A DNA stretch of 64,000 nt. It comes from Robiginitomaculum sp. Lineage in GTDB: Bacteria; Pseudomonadota; Alphaproteobacteria; Caulobacterales; Maricaulaceae. The stretch lies in the NCBI GenBank assembly GCA_021776565.1, contig JAJFFQ010000064.1, positions 1 through 64,000 of the forward strand, written 5' to 3'. The notes beneath the pieces were generated by a model. The model worked only from the letters and a program-made list of their open reading frames with translations. It had not been told where the DNA came from and did not search any database. A program made the position numbers and the translations under genes. Below are positions 47,247 to 56,601 of the stretch, piece after piece (the stretch's first letter is position 1; every line of letters begins with the position of its first letter).

Positions 47247-47421
47247 CCAGTAATTTGGTGGCAATTTTTGCTGCCTGGTCAATTTGTTCACATAGACCAT
47301 CAATACCACTCTTGCGAGCAATCAAGGCAAGTTCAGGCAGAATTGCCGCCAGATAGACAATTACATCTCGGCTCGAACGCGATGAGTTTCCTTCAAAATC
47401 CGATTCTGTATTCATGCTCAT
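47230..47421 (-). CDS. Small helical protein, 63 aa, conserved-looking
   Basis: The frame begins at the ATG at 47421 with AGAGAG seven bases upstream and encodes 63 residues. After a polar head, two hydrophobic/alanine-rich helices (VIVYLAAILPELALIARKSG and LCEQIDQAAKIATKLLVRPGH) follow. Its general pattern recalls small alphaproteobacterial proteins of unknown function found near topA, which is only my recollection. The last 17 bases overlap the end of the hybrid kinase gene in the opposite direction. It reads as a real small gene rather than a shadow. Confidence 0.55.
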   Translation of the reverse strand: MSMNTESDFEGNSSRSSRDVIVYLAAILPELALIARKSGIDGLCEQIDQAAKIATKLLVRPGH

Positions 47422-47574
47422 GATAACTCTCTTTATACGTGTGTTTATATTTTTAACACTCATAGCTGATTTTTGTGCGCTGGGAAAGCCCCCTGCATTG
47501 ACAATTGTCGGGTTAGACCTTCTTTTCTCGCCACCTTGCGAAATGATGCGTCGGGTAACCAGAGGGAATACTCC

Positions 47575-50124
47575 ATGAAAGTCGTCGTCGTTGAATCCCC
47601 GGCGAAAGCTAAAACTATAAACAAGTACCTGGGGCCAAACTTCCATGTACTTGCCAGTTTTGGCCATGTTCGCGATTTACCGCCCAAGGATGGTTCGGTT
47701 AAGCCAGACGAGGATTTCGCCATGAGTTGGGAGGTTAGCGCCCGCTCTAAAGGCCATTTGAAGGCAATTGCCGATGCCGTTAAAGGTGCTGATACACTAA
47801 TCCTTGCCACTGACCCGGATCGTGAGGGCGAGGCTATTTCATGGCACTTGCTTGAGGCATTGCGCAAACGCAAGGCGTTAAAAAAAGACACCCCCGTACA
47901 GCGTGTGGTGTTTAATGCTATCACCAAATCATCAGTGCTGGATGCTATGGCAAACCCGCGCGAAGTGGATATGGAACTTGTTGAGGCCTATCTGGCGCGC
48001 CGGGCACTGGATTATCTTGTGGGTTTTACGCTTTCGCCAATCTTGTGGCGCAAATTGCCAGGCTCACGTTCTGCCGGGCGGGTGCAATCTGTTGCCCTGC
48101 GCCTGATTTGTGATCGTGAACTGGAAATAGAAAAATTCCGCTCTGATGAATACTGGAGCGTTGAAGCCGAAGCACTGGCCAAGGACGCAGCCCCCTTCCC
48201 CGCCCGCCTGACCATGCTGGACGGTAAAAAGCTTGGCAAACTGAGCCTGGGTGACAAGGATGCCGCGACCCATGCCAAAGATATTGTAAAAAACGGCAAA
48301 TTTCATGTTGCCAGTGTTGAAGCCAAACCGGCCAAACGCCATCCGGCACCGCCCTTTACCACCTCGACCATGCAGCAAGAGGCCGCACGTAAGCTTGGCT
48401 TTTCTGCCACCAGGACAATGCGCACGGCGCAAAAACTTTATGAAGGTATGCAAATTGACGGCGAGAACACCGGTCTCATCACCTATATGCGTACCGACAG
48501 TGTGCAAATGACAGGTGAGGCCGTGTCCCAGGCCCGCGCCCTGATTGGCAAACGCTTTGGCGATGATTTTCTGCCGCAAAAACCCCGGTTTTATAAATCC
48601 AAAGCCAAAAATGCTCAGGAAGCACATGAAGCCGTGCGGCCTACATCTTTCTTTCGCCACCCTGATGATTTGCGTCTTTCTGGCGATGAAGCCAAACTCT
48701 ATATGCTGATCTGGAAACGCGCCTGTGCCAGCCAAATGGAAAGCGCGCGGCTGGAACGCACCAGCATCGACCTTGCGGATGAGAACGGTCAGACAAACCT
48801 GCGCGCCAGTGGCACCGTGGTGCTGTTCCCCGGGTTTTTGAACCTGTATCAGGAAAGCCTAGATGACGCCAAGGAAGAAGGGCAGACTAAACTGCCACGT
48901 CTTCGCGAAGGCGAACCCGTTGGCATTGACAAAATCAAGGCCGAACAGCACTTCACCCAACCACCACCACGCTTTACCGAAGCATCCCTGGTCAAGCGCA
49001 TGGAAGAGTTGGGCATTGGCCGCCCGTCAACCTATGCCTCAATCATGCAGGTTTTGCAGGATCGCGATTATGTGGTGCTGGAGAAAAAACGCTTCATACC
49101 GCACGACAAGGGCCGCGTGGTTACCTCTTTCCTTGAAAACTTCTTTGCCCGTTATGTTCAATACGAATTTACCGCCAATCTGGAAAAACAACTCGATGAA
49201 GTCAGCGCCGGCGACCTCAACTGGAAAGTGCTTTTGCGCGATTTCTGGAAGGAATTCTCTGCCGCCATTGAAGACATTGCCGATCTGCGCGTCACCCACG
49301 TTCTTGATGCACTGGATGAAGCCCTGGCACCACACTTGTTCCCCCGTGAGGAGGGCGAGCCTGATCCGCGCATTTGCCCCAAATGCAAGGATGGCCGTCT
49401 TGGCCTGAAACTCAGCCGGTATGGTGCCTTTATCGGGTGTTCTGAGTACCCGGAGTGTAAATTCACCCGTCCTTTGAGCAATACAGAAGGGCAGAATGGC
49501 GAAACCGCAGATGAGGCGCTTGGAGAAGACCCCGTAAGTGGCCTTCCCGTTTTGCTCAAAAACGGGCGTTTTGGCCCTTATGTGCAACTTGGCGAGGAAG
49601 AAAAACCAAAACGTGCCAGCCTACCCAAAACCTGGTCGCCAGACACCCTTAACCTGGAACGTGCCTTAAAACTTCTCAGCCTGCCTCGCGAGGTCGGCGC
49701 ACACCCCGAAGACGGCGAGATGATTACCGCCGCCATTGGCCGTTATGGGCCTTATGTGCATCACGTTAAAACCTATGCCAATATCCCTTCAGTCGAAGAC
49801 GTGTTTGAGATCGGTCTTAATCGCGCTGTGGACGTGCTGGCTGAAAAACGCAGCAAGGCTCGCGCTGCTGCGGTAGCATTGAAAGAGCTTGGCGAGCATC
49901 CGGAAAGCGGAAAACCTGTGCGCGTTATGGACGGGCGCTATGGGCCGTATGTCAAATATGAGAAAATCAATGCCACCTTGCCAAAAGGCATGGAGCCAGA
50001 AACGGTGACCATGGAACAGGCACTGGAACTGATCGCTGCCAAGGCCAAAAAACCCAAAAAAGCAAGAGCCAAGGCGAAACCCAAAAAAACTAAAGCAAAA
50101 GTGAAACCTAAAGCCAAGGCATAG
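47575..50124 (+). CDS. topA: DNA topoisomerase I
   Basis: TopA relaxes negatively supercoiled DNA by single-strand passage. The 849-residue protein starts at the ATG at 47575 (MKVVVVESPAKAKT), with AGAGGGA upstream. The TOPRIM domain (acidic DPDREGE), the active tyrosine in GLITYMRTDSVQM and a C-terminal four-cysteine zinc element (CPKCKDGRLGLKL..GCSEYPEC) are all present. Downstream lie two or three TopA C-terminal repeats, each with GRYGPYV-type motifs, and a lysine/alanine-rich tail. Six bases separate it from rnr, with which it is probably co-transcribed. Confidence 0.97.
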   Translation: MKVVVVESPAKAKTINKYLGPNFHVLASFGHVRDLPPKDGSVKPDEDFAMSWEVSARSKGHLKAIADAVKGADTLILATDPDREGEAISWHLLEALRKRKALKKDTPVQRVVFNAITKSSVLDAMANPREVDMELVEAYLARRALDYLVGFTLSPILWRKLPGSRSAGRVQSVALRLICDRELEIEKFRSDEYWSVEAEALAKDAAPFPARLTMLDGKKLGKLSLGDKDAATHAKDIVKNGKFHVASVEAKPAKRHPAPPFTTSTMQQEAARKLGFSATRTMRTAQKLYEGMQIDGENTGLITYMRTDSVQMTGEAVSQARALIGKRFGDDFLPQKPRFYKSKAKNAQEAHEAVRPTSFFRHPDDLRLSGDEAKLYMLIWKRACASQMESARLERTSIDLADENGQTNLRASGTVVLFPGFLNLYQESLDDAKEEGQTKLPRLREGEPVGIDKIKAEQHFTQPPPRFTEASLVKRMEELGIGRPSTYASIMQVLQDRDYVVLEKKRFIPHDKGRVVTSFLENFFARYVQYEFTANLEKQLDEVSAGDLNWKVLLRDFWKEFSAAIEDIADLRVTHVLDALDEALAPHLFPREEGEPDPRICPKCKDGRLGLKLSRYGAFIGCSEYPECKFTRPLSNTEGQNGETADEALGEDPVSGLPVLLKNGRFGPYVQLGEEEKPKRASLPKTWSPDTLNLERALKLLSLPREVGAHPEDGEMITAAIGRYGPYVHHVKTYANIPSVEDVFEIGLNRAVDVLAEKRSKARAAAVALKELGEHPESGKPVRVMDGRYGPYVKYEKINATLPKGMEPETVTMEQALELIAAKAKKPKKARAKAKPKKTKAKVKPKAKA

Positions 50125-50130
50125 TTATAA

Positions 50131-52362
50131 ATGGCATTAGCGAATAGCATAATAAAGCTTCTTGAAGGTCAAAGAAAAGACTTGAGTAAACGTGATATTG
50201 CCCGGGAACTAGGACTTTCCGGCAAAGACAAAACAGGCCTGAAAGAGGCGTTACGCGCACTGGAAGACGCCGGGAAAATTGAACGCAAGGACAAGCGCAA
50301 ATACGCACTTGCCGGGCGTTTACCCAATGTCTTCGTTGCCGAATTTTTTGACCGCGATCATGATGGTGAATTGTTGGCCCGCCCGGTGCAATGGGAAAGC
50401 GCCGCACCACCGCCTCTGATCGTACTGGCCCCGGGGCAAGGTGCCGGTGGACGCGGGGCTTCGGCCATCGGTATTGGCGAAAAAGCCCTGATCCGCGTAA
50501 CCCGTGACGATGAAGGTTATGTCGCCCGTATCATAAAAAAACTGACGCAGGAACAAGGTACAGACCAGCCCCTATTGGGTGTTGTCAACAAGGCGCGCGA
50601 TGCCGTTCAAATCAGTCCAACCAACAGAAAAATACGCCAGTCCTGGGTGCTACGCCCCCTGGATTGCGACAAGGTTGAGGATGGTGATCTGGTCACCGTT
50701 GCACAGGTACGTGAACGCCGTCATGGTGCCAATCTGGTTCGCCTTATCGAACGTCTGGGCGATGCTAATGCGCCCCGCGCCGCCAGCATGATTGCCCTGA
50801 CTGAACACGAAATACCGCAAGGCTTTACCGTTGAGGAAATCGCGCAAACCGAAGCCACAAAACCGGCCATACTGGGTAAACGAACTGACTTGCGCACCCT
50901 GCCCCTGATTACCATAGACCCTGATGATGCACGCGATTTTGATGATGCCGTTCATGCCCGCGCCGATGACGATCCTACTAATTCCGGCGGTTGGGTGGTC
51001 ACTGTGGCCATTGCTGATGTCAGCGCCTATGTGTCCGGTAATTCACCCCTTGATCGCGGTGCGCGCAAGCGCGGTAATTCGGTATATTTGCCCGATCAGG
51101 TGGTACCCATGCTGCCCGAACGCCTGTCCAACGATTTGTGTAGCCTGCGCCCGGATGAAGATCGCGCCTGCATGGTTGTGCAGATGGTGTTTGATGCGCA
51201 GGGCAATAAACGTCACCACAAATTTTTGCGCGCTCTCATGCGCTCGGCGGCAAGGTTGAGCTATACTCAGGCACAAGAGGCCATCGATGGCAAACCCGGT
51301 GATGCGGCAGCCCCGGTGCTGGATAGCGTGTTGAAGCCTTTATGGGCGGCCTACGCGGCCTTGAAAATTGCCCGGACCAAACGCAACCCGCTGGAGATTG
51401 AAAGCACCGAGCGTAAAATCCGGGTGAATGAACAAGGCAAGATCACCTCTATTACCAAACAGGATCGATTTGATGCACACCGGTTGATCGAAGAATTTAT
51501 GGTCGCAGCCAATGTTTGCGCCGCTGAAACTCTGGAACAAAAACACACCCCATTGATTTATCGGGTGCATAATGCCTCCAGTGCGGAAAAACTTCATGCA
51601 CTTTCAGATTTCTTGCGCACTATAGACATCAAATGGGCCAAGGGTGAGCGCGCAACAACCAAACGGTTTAACACCTTAATCAGCACTTCAAAATCTGGGA
51701 AATATGCTGATATTATCAATGAAATGGTGCTACGGTCCCAAATGCAGGCCATATATGACACCCGCAATATCGGCCATTTTGGTCTGAATTTGAACCATTA
51801 TGCGCACTTCACCTCGCCCATTCGCCGTTATGCCGACTTGATTGTTCATCGCGCTCTGATCCGTTGTTGCGGGCTTGGCCCCGATGGTGCCACAGACGCC
51901 GAGCAAAGCCAGTTAAAGTCTATTGCCGAAGACATTACCGGCCATGAGCGCCGGGCCATGGCCGCAGAGCGCGACGCCGCCGGGCGCTATATCGCCAGTT
52001 ATTTGTCAGAACATGTTGGCAGCGCATTTAACGCCCGCATATCCGGGGTAACCAGGTTTGGGCTATTCCTGCGCCTTGATGAAACCGGTGCTGACGGTTT
52101 TGTACCCATACGTCAATTGGGCCATGAATTTTTTGTTCATGACGAAAAAGCCCATGCCCTGATTGGCCGTGAAACCGGCGGACGTTATACACTGGGACAA
52201 TTGGTCAAAGCTGAATTGATGGAAGCCACCCCCCTGACCGGCGGCTTGTTATTTGAAATGCTGACCGCGCCAACATCCGGGCCACGCCCCGGAAAATCTG
52301 CCAGAGGACGTCGCGACAAACATGCAAAAGGCAACAAGCACAGGCGCAAGAGAAGATCATAG
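50131..52362 (+). CDS. rnr: Ribonuclease R
   Basis: RNase R is a processive 3'-5' exoribonuclease that degrades structured RNA. The 743-residue protein has an N-terminal winged-helix region, cold-shock domains, the RNB catalytic domain with DPDDARDFDDAVHA and YAHFTSPIRRYADLIVHR, an S1 domain (ARISGVTRFGLFLRLDE), and a basic C-terminal tail. The ATG at 50131 follows topA by six bases. The last 40 bases include the upstream region of the NUDIX gene. Confidence 0.97.
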   Translation: MALANSIIKLLEGQRKDLSKRDIARELGLSGKDKTGLKEALRALEDAGKIERKDKRKYALAGRLPNVFVAEFFDRDHDGELLARPVQWESAAPPPLIVLAPGQGAGGRGASAIGIGEKALIRVTRDDEGYVARIIKKLTQEQGTDQPLLGVVNKARDAVQISPTNRKIRQSWVLRPLDCDKVEDGDLVTVAQVRERRHGANLVRLIERLGDANAPRAASMIALTEHEIPQGFTVEEIAQTEATKPAILGKRTDLRTLPLITIDPDDARDFDDAVHARADDDPTNSGGWVVTVAIADVSAYVSGNSPLDRGARKRGNSVYLPDQVVPMLPERLSNDLCSLRPDEDRACMVVQMVFDAQGNKRHHKFLRALMRSAARLSYTQAQEAIDGKPGDAAAPVLDSVLKPLWAAYAALKIARTKRNPLEIESTERKIRVNEQGKITSITKQDRFDAHRLIEEFMVAANVCAAETLEQKHTPLIYRVHNASSAEKLHALSDFLRTIDIKWAKGERATTKRFNTLISTSKSGKYADIINEMVLRSQMQAIYDTRNIGHFGLNLNHYAHFTSPIRRYADLIVHRALIRCCGLGPDGATDAEQSQLKSIAEDITGHERRAMAAERDAAGRYIASYLSEHVGSAFNARISGVTRFGLFLRLDETGADGFVPIRQLGHEFFVHDEKAHALIGRETGGRYTLGQLVKAELMEATPLTGGLLFEMLTAPTSGPRPGKSARGRRDKHAKGNKHRRKRRS

Positions 52363-52372
52363 GGTATTTGGC

Positions 52373-53083
52373 ATGAAAAGACCACAATTCAAACGCGATA
52401 CCGATCCCGCCGACCGGGAACGTATTGGTCGTGCGGTGCGCCCAAAACTATCCGCGACACTGATCCTCATGCGCGGCGATGTGCAAAACCCGCAAGTATT
52501 GATGGGCAAGCGCGCCGCCGGGCATGGTTTCATGCCGTCCAAAAGCGTGTTTCCCGGAGGTAAAGCTGAACCTAACGATACATTCGCCCCTGCCGCCAGT
52601 GCCTTGTTGCCGCAAACAAAAACTATACTTGAGCGTCATCTGGTACCGCGCCGGGCGCAGGCGGCAGGGGCAGCCGCTATTCGTGAAACCTTTGAGGAAA
52701 CCGGCCTGTTCCTGGCCCGCCCCTGTGCCAATTCTCGCAAAGCTCCAAAAGGGTGGGAGGATTTTACGTCACGGGGTTTGGGCGCAGATCTTGGTGCCCT
52801 GTCCCTGACGGCACGGGCGATTACGCCGCCCTATCACCCCAAACGCTTTGATGCCTGGTTTTTCACTGCCCGCGCCGACGACCTTATTGACCTGCCAGAT
52901 TGCAACGCCAGTGGAGAACTGGAAGATTTATCCTGGCACACGCTTGCGCAAACCAGGGCGCTGGATTTGCCCATGATTACCAGCATTGTTCTGGATGAAC
53001 TGGCAAAACGTCTGCACGATCCGGCACGGCCCGTTCCGTTTTATGCCATGCGCCGTGGTAAACATTTTCGCGACTGGTTATAA
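52373..53083 (+). CDS. NUDIX hydrolase
   Basis: The 236-residue protein has the NUDIX helix AAAIRETFEETGLFLA (REUXEEXGU consensus), preceded by FPGGKAEPNDTF. The insertion between these two is long, as in the group related to mammalian NUDT-type and CoA-pyrophosphatase-like enzymes. The ATG at 52373 is chosen because it is ten bases past AGGG and just after rnr's stop; an upstream in-frame ATG lies within rnr. The substrate is unknown. It ends two bases from ccmI on the opposite strand. Confidence 0.9.
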   Translation: MKRPQFKRDTDPADRERIGRAVRPKLSATLILMRGDVQNPQVLMGKRAAGHGFMPSKSVFPGGKAEPNDTFAPAASALLPQTKTILERHLVPRRAQAAGAAAIRETFEETGLFLARPCANSRKAPKGWEDFTSRGLGADLGALSLTARAITPPYHPKRFDAWFFTARADDLIDLPDCNASGELEDLSWHTLAQTRALDLPMITSIVLDELAKRLHDPARPVPFYAMRRGKHFRDWL

Positions 53084-53085
53084 GT

Positions 53086-53964
53086 TTATTGCGCTGCCGC
53101 AGCCACCGCATTACGGGCGGCTTTTATGGCTTTGTCATCTGGTGCTAGTGCGACGGCCTTGTCATAGGCCTCCAAGGCCTCAACATTTTGACCCAAAACT
53201 GCATAGGATTTTCCAAGCTGCGCCCACTCATCCGCAGAACCACCGTCCTGGGCCAAACGCCCGGCAAGGCGGGCAACCATACCTCTAATCATTTCACTAT
53301 CTGGCCCATTGGGCGATATTTTTGACGCTTCTTCGCCAACCTGCCCTATACGGGCTTGCAAGGTTTCACGCCAAGGCGTGCCTTCGGGAGCGATTTCAAT
53401 AATACGCCCCCAATAACTTTGCGTCGCCAGCTTGTCACCAGCCTCCTCTGCGGCAAGACCCAAAAAGAACAGCGCACGCAAATCATTGGGATTGCGCAGC
53501 AGTATATTTGCAAAAAGTGCACGTGCATCTGCACCAACACGCCTGTCATTGGCATTGACCAATGCCTGTGCCTGACTACCCAACAGGGCATCACGTTCAT
53601 CTGTTGTGGGGGCAATTGCCGCCGCCGCACCAAGGGATGCCGCAGCCTTGTCAGGGTGACCTGCCGCCCAATACTGATTAGCCAGTTCCGTCCAGTTTTC
53701 CACGCTCGTCTCAGGGCTGCGCGTCAAGATAGCACTCGTTTCATCCATTTTGGCTAAGGCACGGGACTGTAAAACCTCCAGACTTGCCGCCCGGGACAAG
53801 GTCATATCTGGGCGTCCCAAAAATACATAATTACCAATCACAAAAACAACCAGTATGCTGGCACCAACCCAGAATGAACGTGCGTGTTTTGCTGTACCGG
53901 AAACCGCCATAGCAGTAACTGACAGGATCAGCGCAGCCGCCAAAGCCAGAAACAACATACTCAT
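53086..53964 (-). CDS. ccmI: Cytochrome c maturation protein CcmI
   Basis: CcmI is the membrane TPR subunit that chaperones apocytochrome c to the haem lyase. The start is the ATG at 53964, which overlaps ccmD by four bases (ATGA). The N-terminus has two transmembrane segments (MSMLFLALAAALILSV; SFWVGASILVVFVIGNYV), with a short loop between. The periplasmic part consists of TPR repeats (SLGAAAAIAPTTDERDAL, FFLGLAAEEAGDKLAT, EAYDKAVALAPDDKAIK). The 292 residues are shorter than in some relatives. It ends the ccm operon and faces the NUDIX gene. Confidence 0.9.
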   Translation of the reverse strand: MSMLFLALAAALILSVTAMAVSGTAKHARSFWVGASILVVFVIGNYVFLGRPDMTLSRAASLEVLQSRALAKMDETSAILTRSPETSVENWTELANQYWAAGHPDKAAASLGAAAAIAPTTDERDALLGSQAQALVNANDRRVGADARALFANILLRNPNDLRALFFLGLAAEEAGDKLATQSYWGRIIEIAPEGTPWRETLQARIGQVGEEASKISPNGPDSEMIRGMVARLAGRLAQDGGSADEWAQLGKSYAVLGQNVEALEAYDKAVALAPDDKAIKAARNAVAAAAQ

Positions 53965-54131
53965 GAGGAAGTTTTGCTTATCGTCTGGGCTTCCAGCCTT
54001 CGCAAATGAGTTTTTACCTTTTTGCGTTGCCCCAATATCCAGACCATAAGCCCGCCGATCACCGCGATGGAAATACAATAGGACGTCCAGATAAAAACGC
54101 CGTATTTTCCCATATCCAATAGCTCAATCAT
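53961..54131 (-). CDS. ccmD: Haem exporter protein CcmD
   Basis: This 56-residue protein has one transmembrane segment (GVFIWTSYCISIAVIGGLMVW, residues 11-31) followed by a basic tail (RKKVKTHLRRLEAQ), the usual CcmD layout. CcmD holds the CcmABC complex to holo-CcmE. Its ATG at 54131 overlaps ccmC by eight bases and its stop overlaps ccmI by four. It is easily missed because longer overlapping frames surround it. Confidence 0.92.
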   Translation of the reverse strand: MIELLDMGKYGVFIWTSYCISIAVIGGLMVWILGQRKKVKTHLRRLEAQTISKTSS

Positions 54132-54903
54132 TGGTAAGGTTCCTTTGCGGGTTTTCAGGGCGGGATACCCGCCCACCGGCAAGACGTCTTTGCAAACGGT
54201 GAATTTTACGCCGATCCAGCTCTGTCTGAATTTGCACAAGAACCAGCCAGCCAAACAGTGCCGTATAACCAAGCGCCGCAACCAGAAGTGGCCATAGCAT
54301 AGACCAATCAATGGCCGATCCATCGGCACGAAAAACGCTGGATGGTTGATGCAAGCTGTTCCACCAGTCCACAGAAAATTTGATAATCGGTAAATTGACC
54401 GCCCCGACCATGGCGGTAATGGCCGCAAGACGTGCGGCGCGGGCCTCGTCAGGCACAATAGAGCGCACGGCCATATAGCCAAGGTAGAGAAAAAACAGCA
54501 CCAGCATGGAGGTCAAACGAGCATCCCACACCCAATATGCCCCCCACATGGGCTTGCCCCACAGCGCACCAGTCAGTAGCGCCAAAAAGGTAAAAGCAGC
54601 CCCCAGGGGCGCTGCCGCCTTGGCGGCTGCATCGGCCAGATTATGACGCCAGACAAAGCTGATGAGACTGGAAACCGCCAGAAAGGCATAGGCAAATGAG
54701 GCTAGCCAGGCCGCCGGCACATGGACATATATCATCCGCGCCGCATCGCCTTGCTGATAATCGGCTGGGGTCAGGAAAAGCCCGGCACCAAAGCCAACCA
54801 CAATGCCCAAAAGGCCAAGCACAGCCAGTATTGGTGCCAGCCATTTTGCCAGATTTTGAAATCTCTCAGGGTTTGCAAAATATGAAAACATAAGCCTAGA
54901 CAA
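54124..54903 (-). CDS. ccmC: Haem exporter protein CcmC
   Basis: Six transmembrane segments and the WWD motif (WGAYWVWDARLTSML, about residues 124-138) identify CcmC, which loads haem onto CcmE at the periplasmic face. Conserved His residues flank the motif in IYVHVPAAWL and SLHQPSS. The protein is 259 residues long, and the C-terminal cytoplasmic tail is longer than usual. It overlaps ccmD and is two bases from ccmB. Confidence 0.96.
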   Translation of the reverse strand: MSRLMFSYFANPERFQNLAKWLAPILAVLGLLGIVVGFGAGLFLTPADYQQGDAARMIYVHVPAAWLASFAYAFLAVSSLISFVWRHNLADAAAKAAAPLGAAFTFLALLTGALWGKPMWGAYWVWDARLTSMLVLFFLYLGYMAVRSIVPDEARAARLAAITAMVGAVNLPIIKFSVDWWNSLHQPSSVFRADGSAIDWSMLWPLLVAALGYTALFGWLVLVQIQTELDRRKIHRLQRRLAGGRVSRPENPQRNLTND

Positions 54904-54905
54904 CC

Positions 54906-55571
54906 CTACTCTAAATGCACGCGCAAGGCAGCAGCGCAGATAAGTGGAGACAGCACCAGCGACATCAGCGTGCTGGCCAGCAGAAGTTTCAAATCAGGAC
55001 TATCCAGAACGCCAGAGCGTATGACACCTGCACCAAAAATGAGCGATGGTGCCAGCAACGGCCCCGAAAGCAACATAACCAACAACCCACCACCATGCCG
55101 ACCGGCGGCAATCGCCGCACCCATGGTGCCAAAAAATACAAATGCCGGGCCACCAATGGCCAAAGATACCATCAGGGGTACCAGGGTTTCGGGCTTGGCC
55201 CCCAACATCAATGCGGCCAACGGCGACAGCAATGTCACCGGCGCAAAACTGGCTAACCAGTGCGCGACACTCTTGCCCGCCGCAATGGCACTTAATGATG
55301 CCCCGGACGTGACCAGTATATCCAAAGACCCATCGTCAAGATCAGCACGAAACAGATGATCCAGTGATAACTGGCTGGCCAGAACCGCCGCCAGCCATAC
55401 CAGAGCTGGTGCAATTGGCCCTTGAGCGCGGGTTTCTGGCCCAATGGCGAACGCAGCAAGCAAAATAAATAACAGAAAAAAAACAGAACCCTGCGCCCAG
55501 CCACCGCCAGCCCGCCGTGCTGTACCCGTGTCGCGGCGTAAAATTGCCATGAATGTGCCAAGCCAGATCAT
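54906..55571 (-). CDS. ccmB: Haem exporter protein CcmB
   Basis: A 221-residue integral membrane protein with six hydrophobic segments, matching the ABC-type permease partner of CcmA. The LDHLFRADLDDGSLDILVTSG segment is the family signature region and is at the expected position (about residues 70-90). It overlaps the end of ccmA by four bases, so production of the ABC pair is coupled. Confidence 0.95.
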   Translation of the reverse strand: MIWLGTFMAILRRDTGTARRAGGGWAQGSVFFLLFILLAAFAIGPETRAQGPIAPALVWLAAVLASQLSLDHLFRADLDDGSLDILVTSGASLSAIAAGKSVAHWLASFAPVTLLSPLAALMLGAKPETLVPLMVSLAIGGPAFVFFGTMGAAIAAGRHGGGLLVMLLSGPLLAPSLIFGAGVIRSGVLDSPDLKLLLASTLMSLVLSPLICAAALRVHLE

Positions 55572-56209
55572 GCCGCCGCCACCAGATTGAGTTCACTAAC
55601 CTTGCCCGCTGGTGCAAAGTGACTGTGCGTGGCAATGACGGCGATACCGCCAGAGTGAAGATGCGCTGATGTTAGCGCCTGGCTCATTTGCGCTGCATTA
55701 GTGTCCAGACTGGCGGTCGGTTCATCCAGCAACCATACTGGTTGATTTTGGATGAGCAAACGGGCGAGTGCTAGCCGCCGCCTTTGCCCTGCTGAAAGCT
55801 GCCCGGTTTGCATGTGTGCAAGGCTGCTAAGACCGACCTCACCCAACACATCGTCAAGATTGGTAGCAAGGCCATGAACCCGCGCCCAAAAGGCAAGGTT
55901 TTCCTCCACGCTTAACGTAAGTTTATGCGCATCGGCATGGCCTTGCCAGGCAATCTGACCAAGGGCGGTGCCTTGTTGCCATTGCCCGCCTTGTGCGCAG
56001 GTTTCCAAATCACCTTCGCAGTGCGGCGTTAATCCGGCAAGAACACGAAGCAGGCTGGTTTTACCTGCACCATTATCCCCGCGTAAAATAAGTGCCTCGC
56101 CGGGATTAAGGGTCAAACTGACCCCGCGAAAAACAGGATGTCCGCCGCGATCACAACCAAGGTCTTGCGCACGTAAAGACAGAGGCGTGAAAGAGGCGGC
56201 ACTCACCAC
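55568..56209 (-). CDS. ccmA: Haem exporter ATPase CcmA
   Basis: The ABC ATPase of the CcmABCD complex, which uses ATP to release holo-CcmE. Walker A is LRGDNGAGKTSLLRVLAG, the signature is LSAGQRRRLALARLL, and Walker B is PVWLLDEPTASLD. Length 213 is normal for a stand-alone CcmA. It is two bases after the ccmH stop and overlaps ccmB by four bases. Confidence 0.96.
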   Translation of the reverse strand: MVSAASFTPLSLRAQDLGCDRGGHPVFRGVSLTLNPGEALILRGDNGAGKTSLLRVLAGLTPHCEGDLETCAQGGQWQQGTALGQIAWQGHADAHKLTLSVEENLAFWARVHGLATNLDDVLGEVGLSSLAHMQTGQLSAGQRRRLALARLLIQNQPVWLLDEPTASLDTNAAQMSQALTSAHLHSGGIAVIATHSHFAPAGKVSELNLVAAA

Positions 56210-56211
56210 AG

Positions 56212-56601
56212 TTAATCCGCCTTTGTGTTGTGTTTACGCAAAGCAACAAAGACAACAATGCCGCCAAACAGGAAAATTAGCCACGGCCCCAACCATAACG
56301 GCAAGGTGGCTGTATTCACCGGCGGACGTAGCAAAATTACATCACCATAACGTGCCACCAGAAACTCACGGATTTGCGCATTGCTGCGCCCTTCGGTGAT
56401 TTGTTCACGAACAATGGCACGCAAATCAACCGCAATATCAGCATTGGAATCATGAATAGACTGGGCAATGCAGGTCGGGCAACGCAATTCCTTAAACAGA
56501 TCAAGCGCACGGGATTCCTGCGCCGGATCATCAAGTGGTCGTTCCGGTGCACTGGCCCCGCTCAGTATCAATGCTGTCAGCACGATCATCAGCACTCTCA
56601 T
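56212..56601 (-). CDS. ccmH: Cytochrome c maturation protein CcmH
   Basis: This membrane-anchored thiol-disulfide protein keeps the apocytochrome CXXCH cysteines reduced. The redox pair is in LRCPTCIAQS (Cys41, Cys44), a variant of the usual LRCLVCQNQ. A signal peptide lies at residues 1-17 and one transmembrane helix (LWLGPWLIFLFGGIVVFVAL) near the C-terminus. The length is 129 residues, the short form without a fused CcmI part. It overlaps ccmF by four bases (ATGA). Confidence 0.95.
   Translation of the reverse strand: MRVLMIVLTALILSGASAPERPLDDPAQESRALDLFKELRCPTCIAQSIHDSNADIAVDLRAIVREQITEGRSNAQIREFLVARYGDVILLRPPVNTATLPLWLGPWLIFLFGGIVVFVALRKHNTKAD

Noticed and set aside
48064-48735. 223-codon minus-strand frame inside topA
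   Set aside because: Entirely antisense to the TopA catalytic core, with no ribosome binding site and no recognisable motif.
53961-54482. 173-codon minus-strand frame spanning ccmC and ccmD
   Set aside because: Only its last 56 codons are meaningful; they are ccmD with its own start at 54131. The upstream part is a shadow of ccmC.
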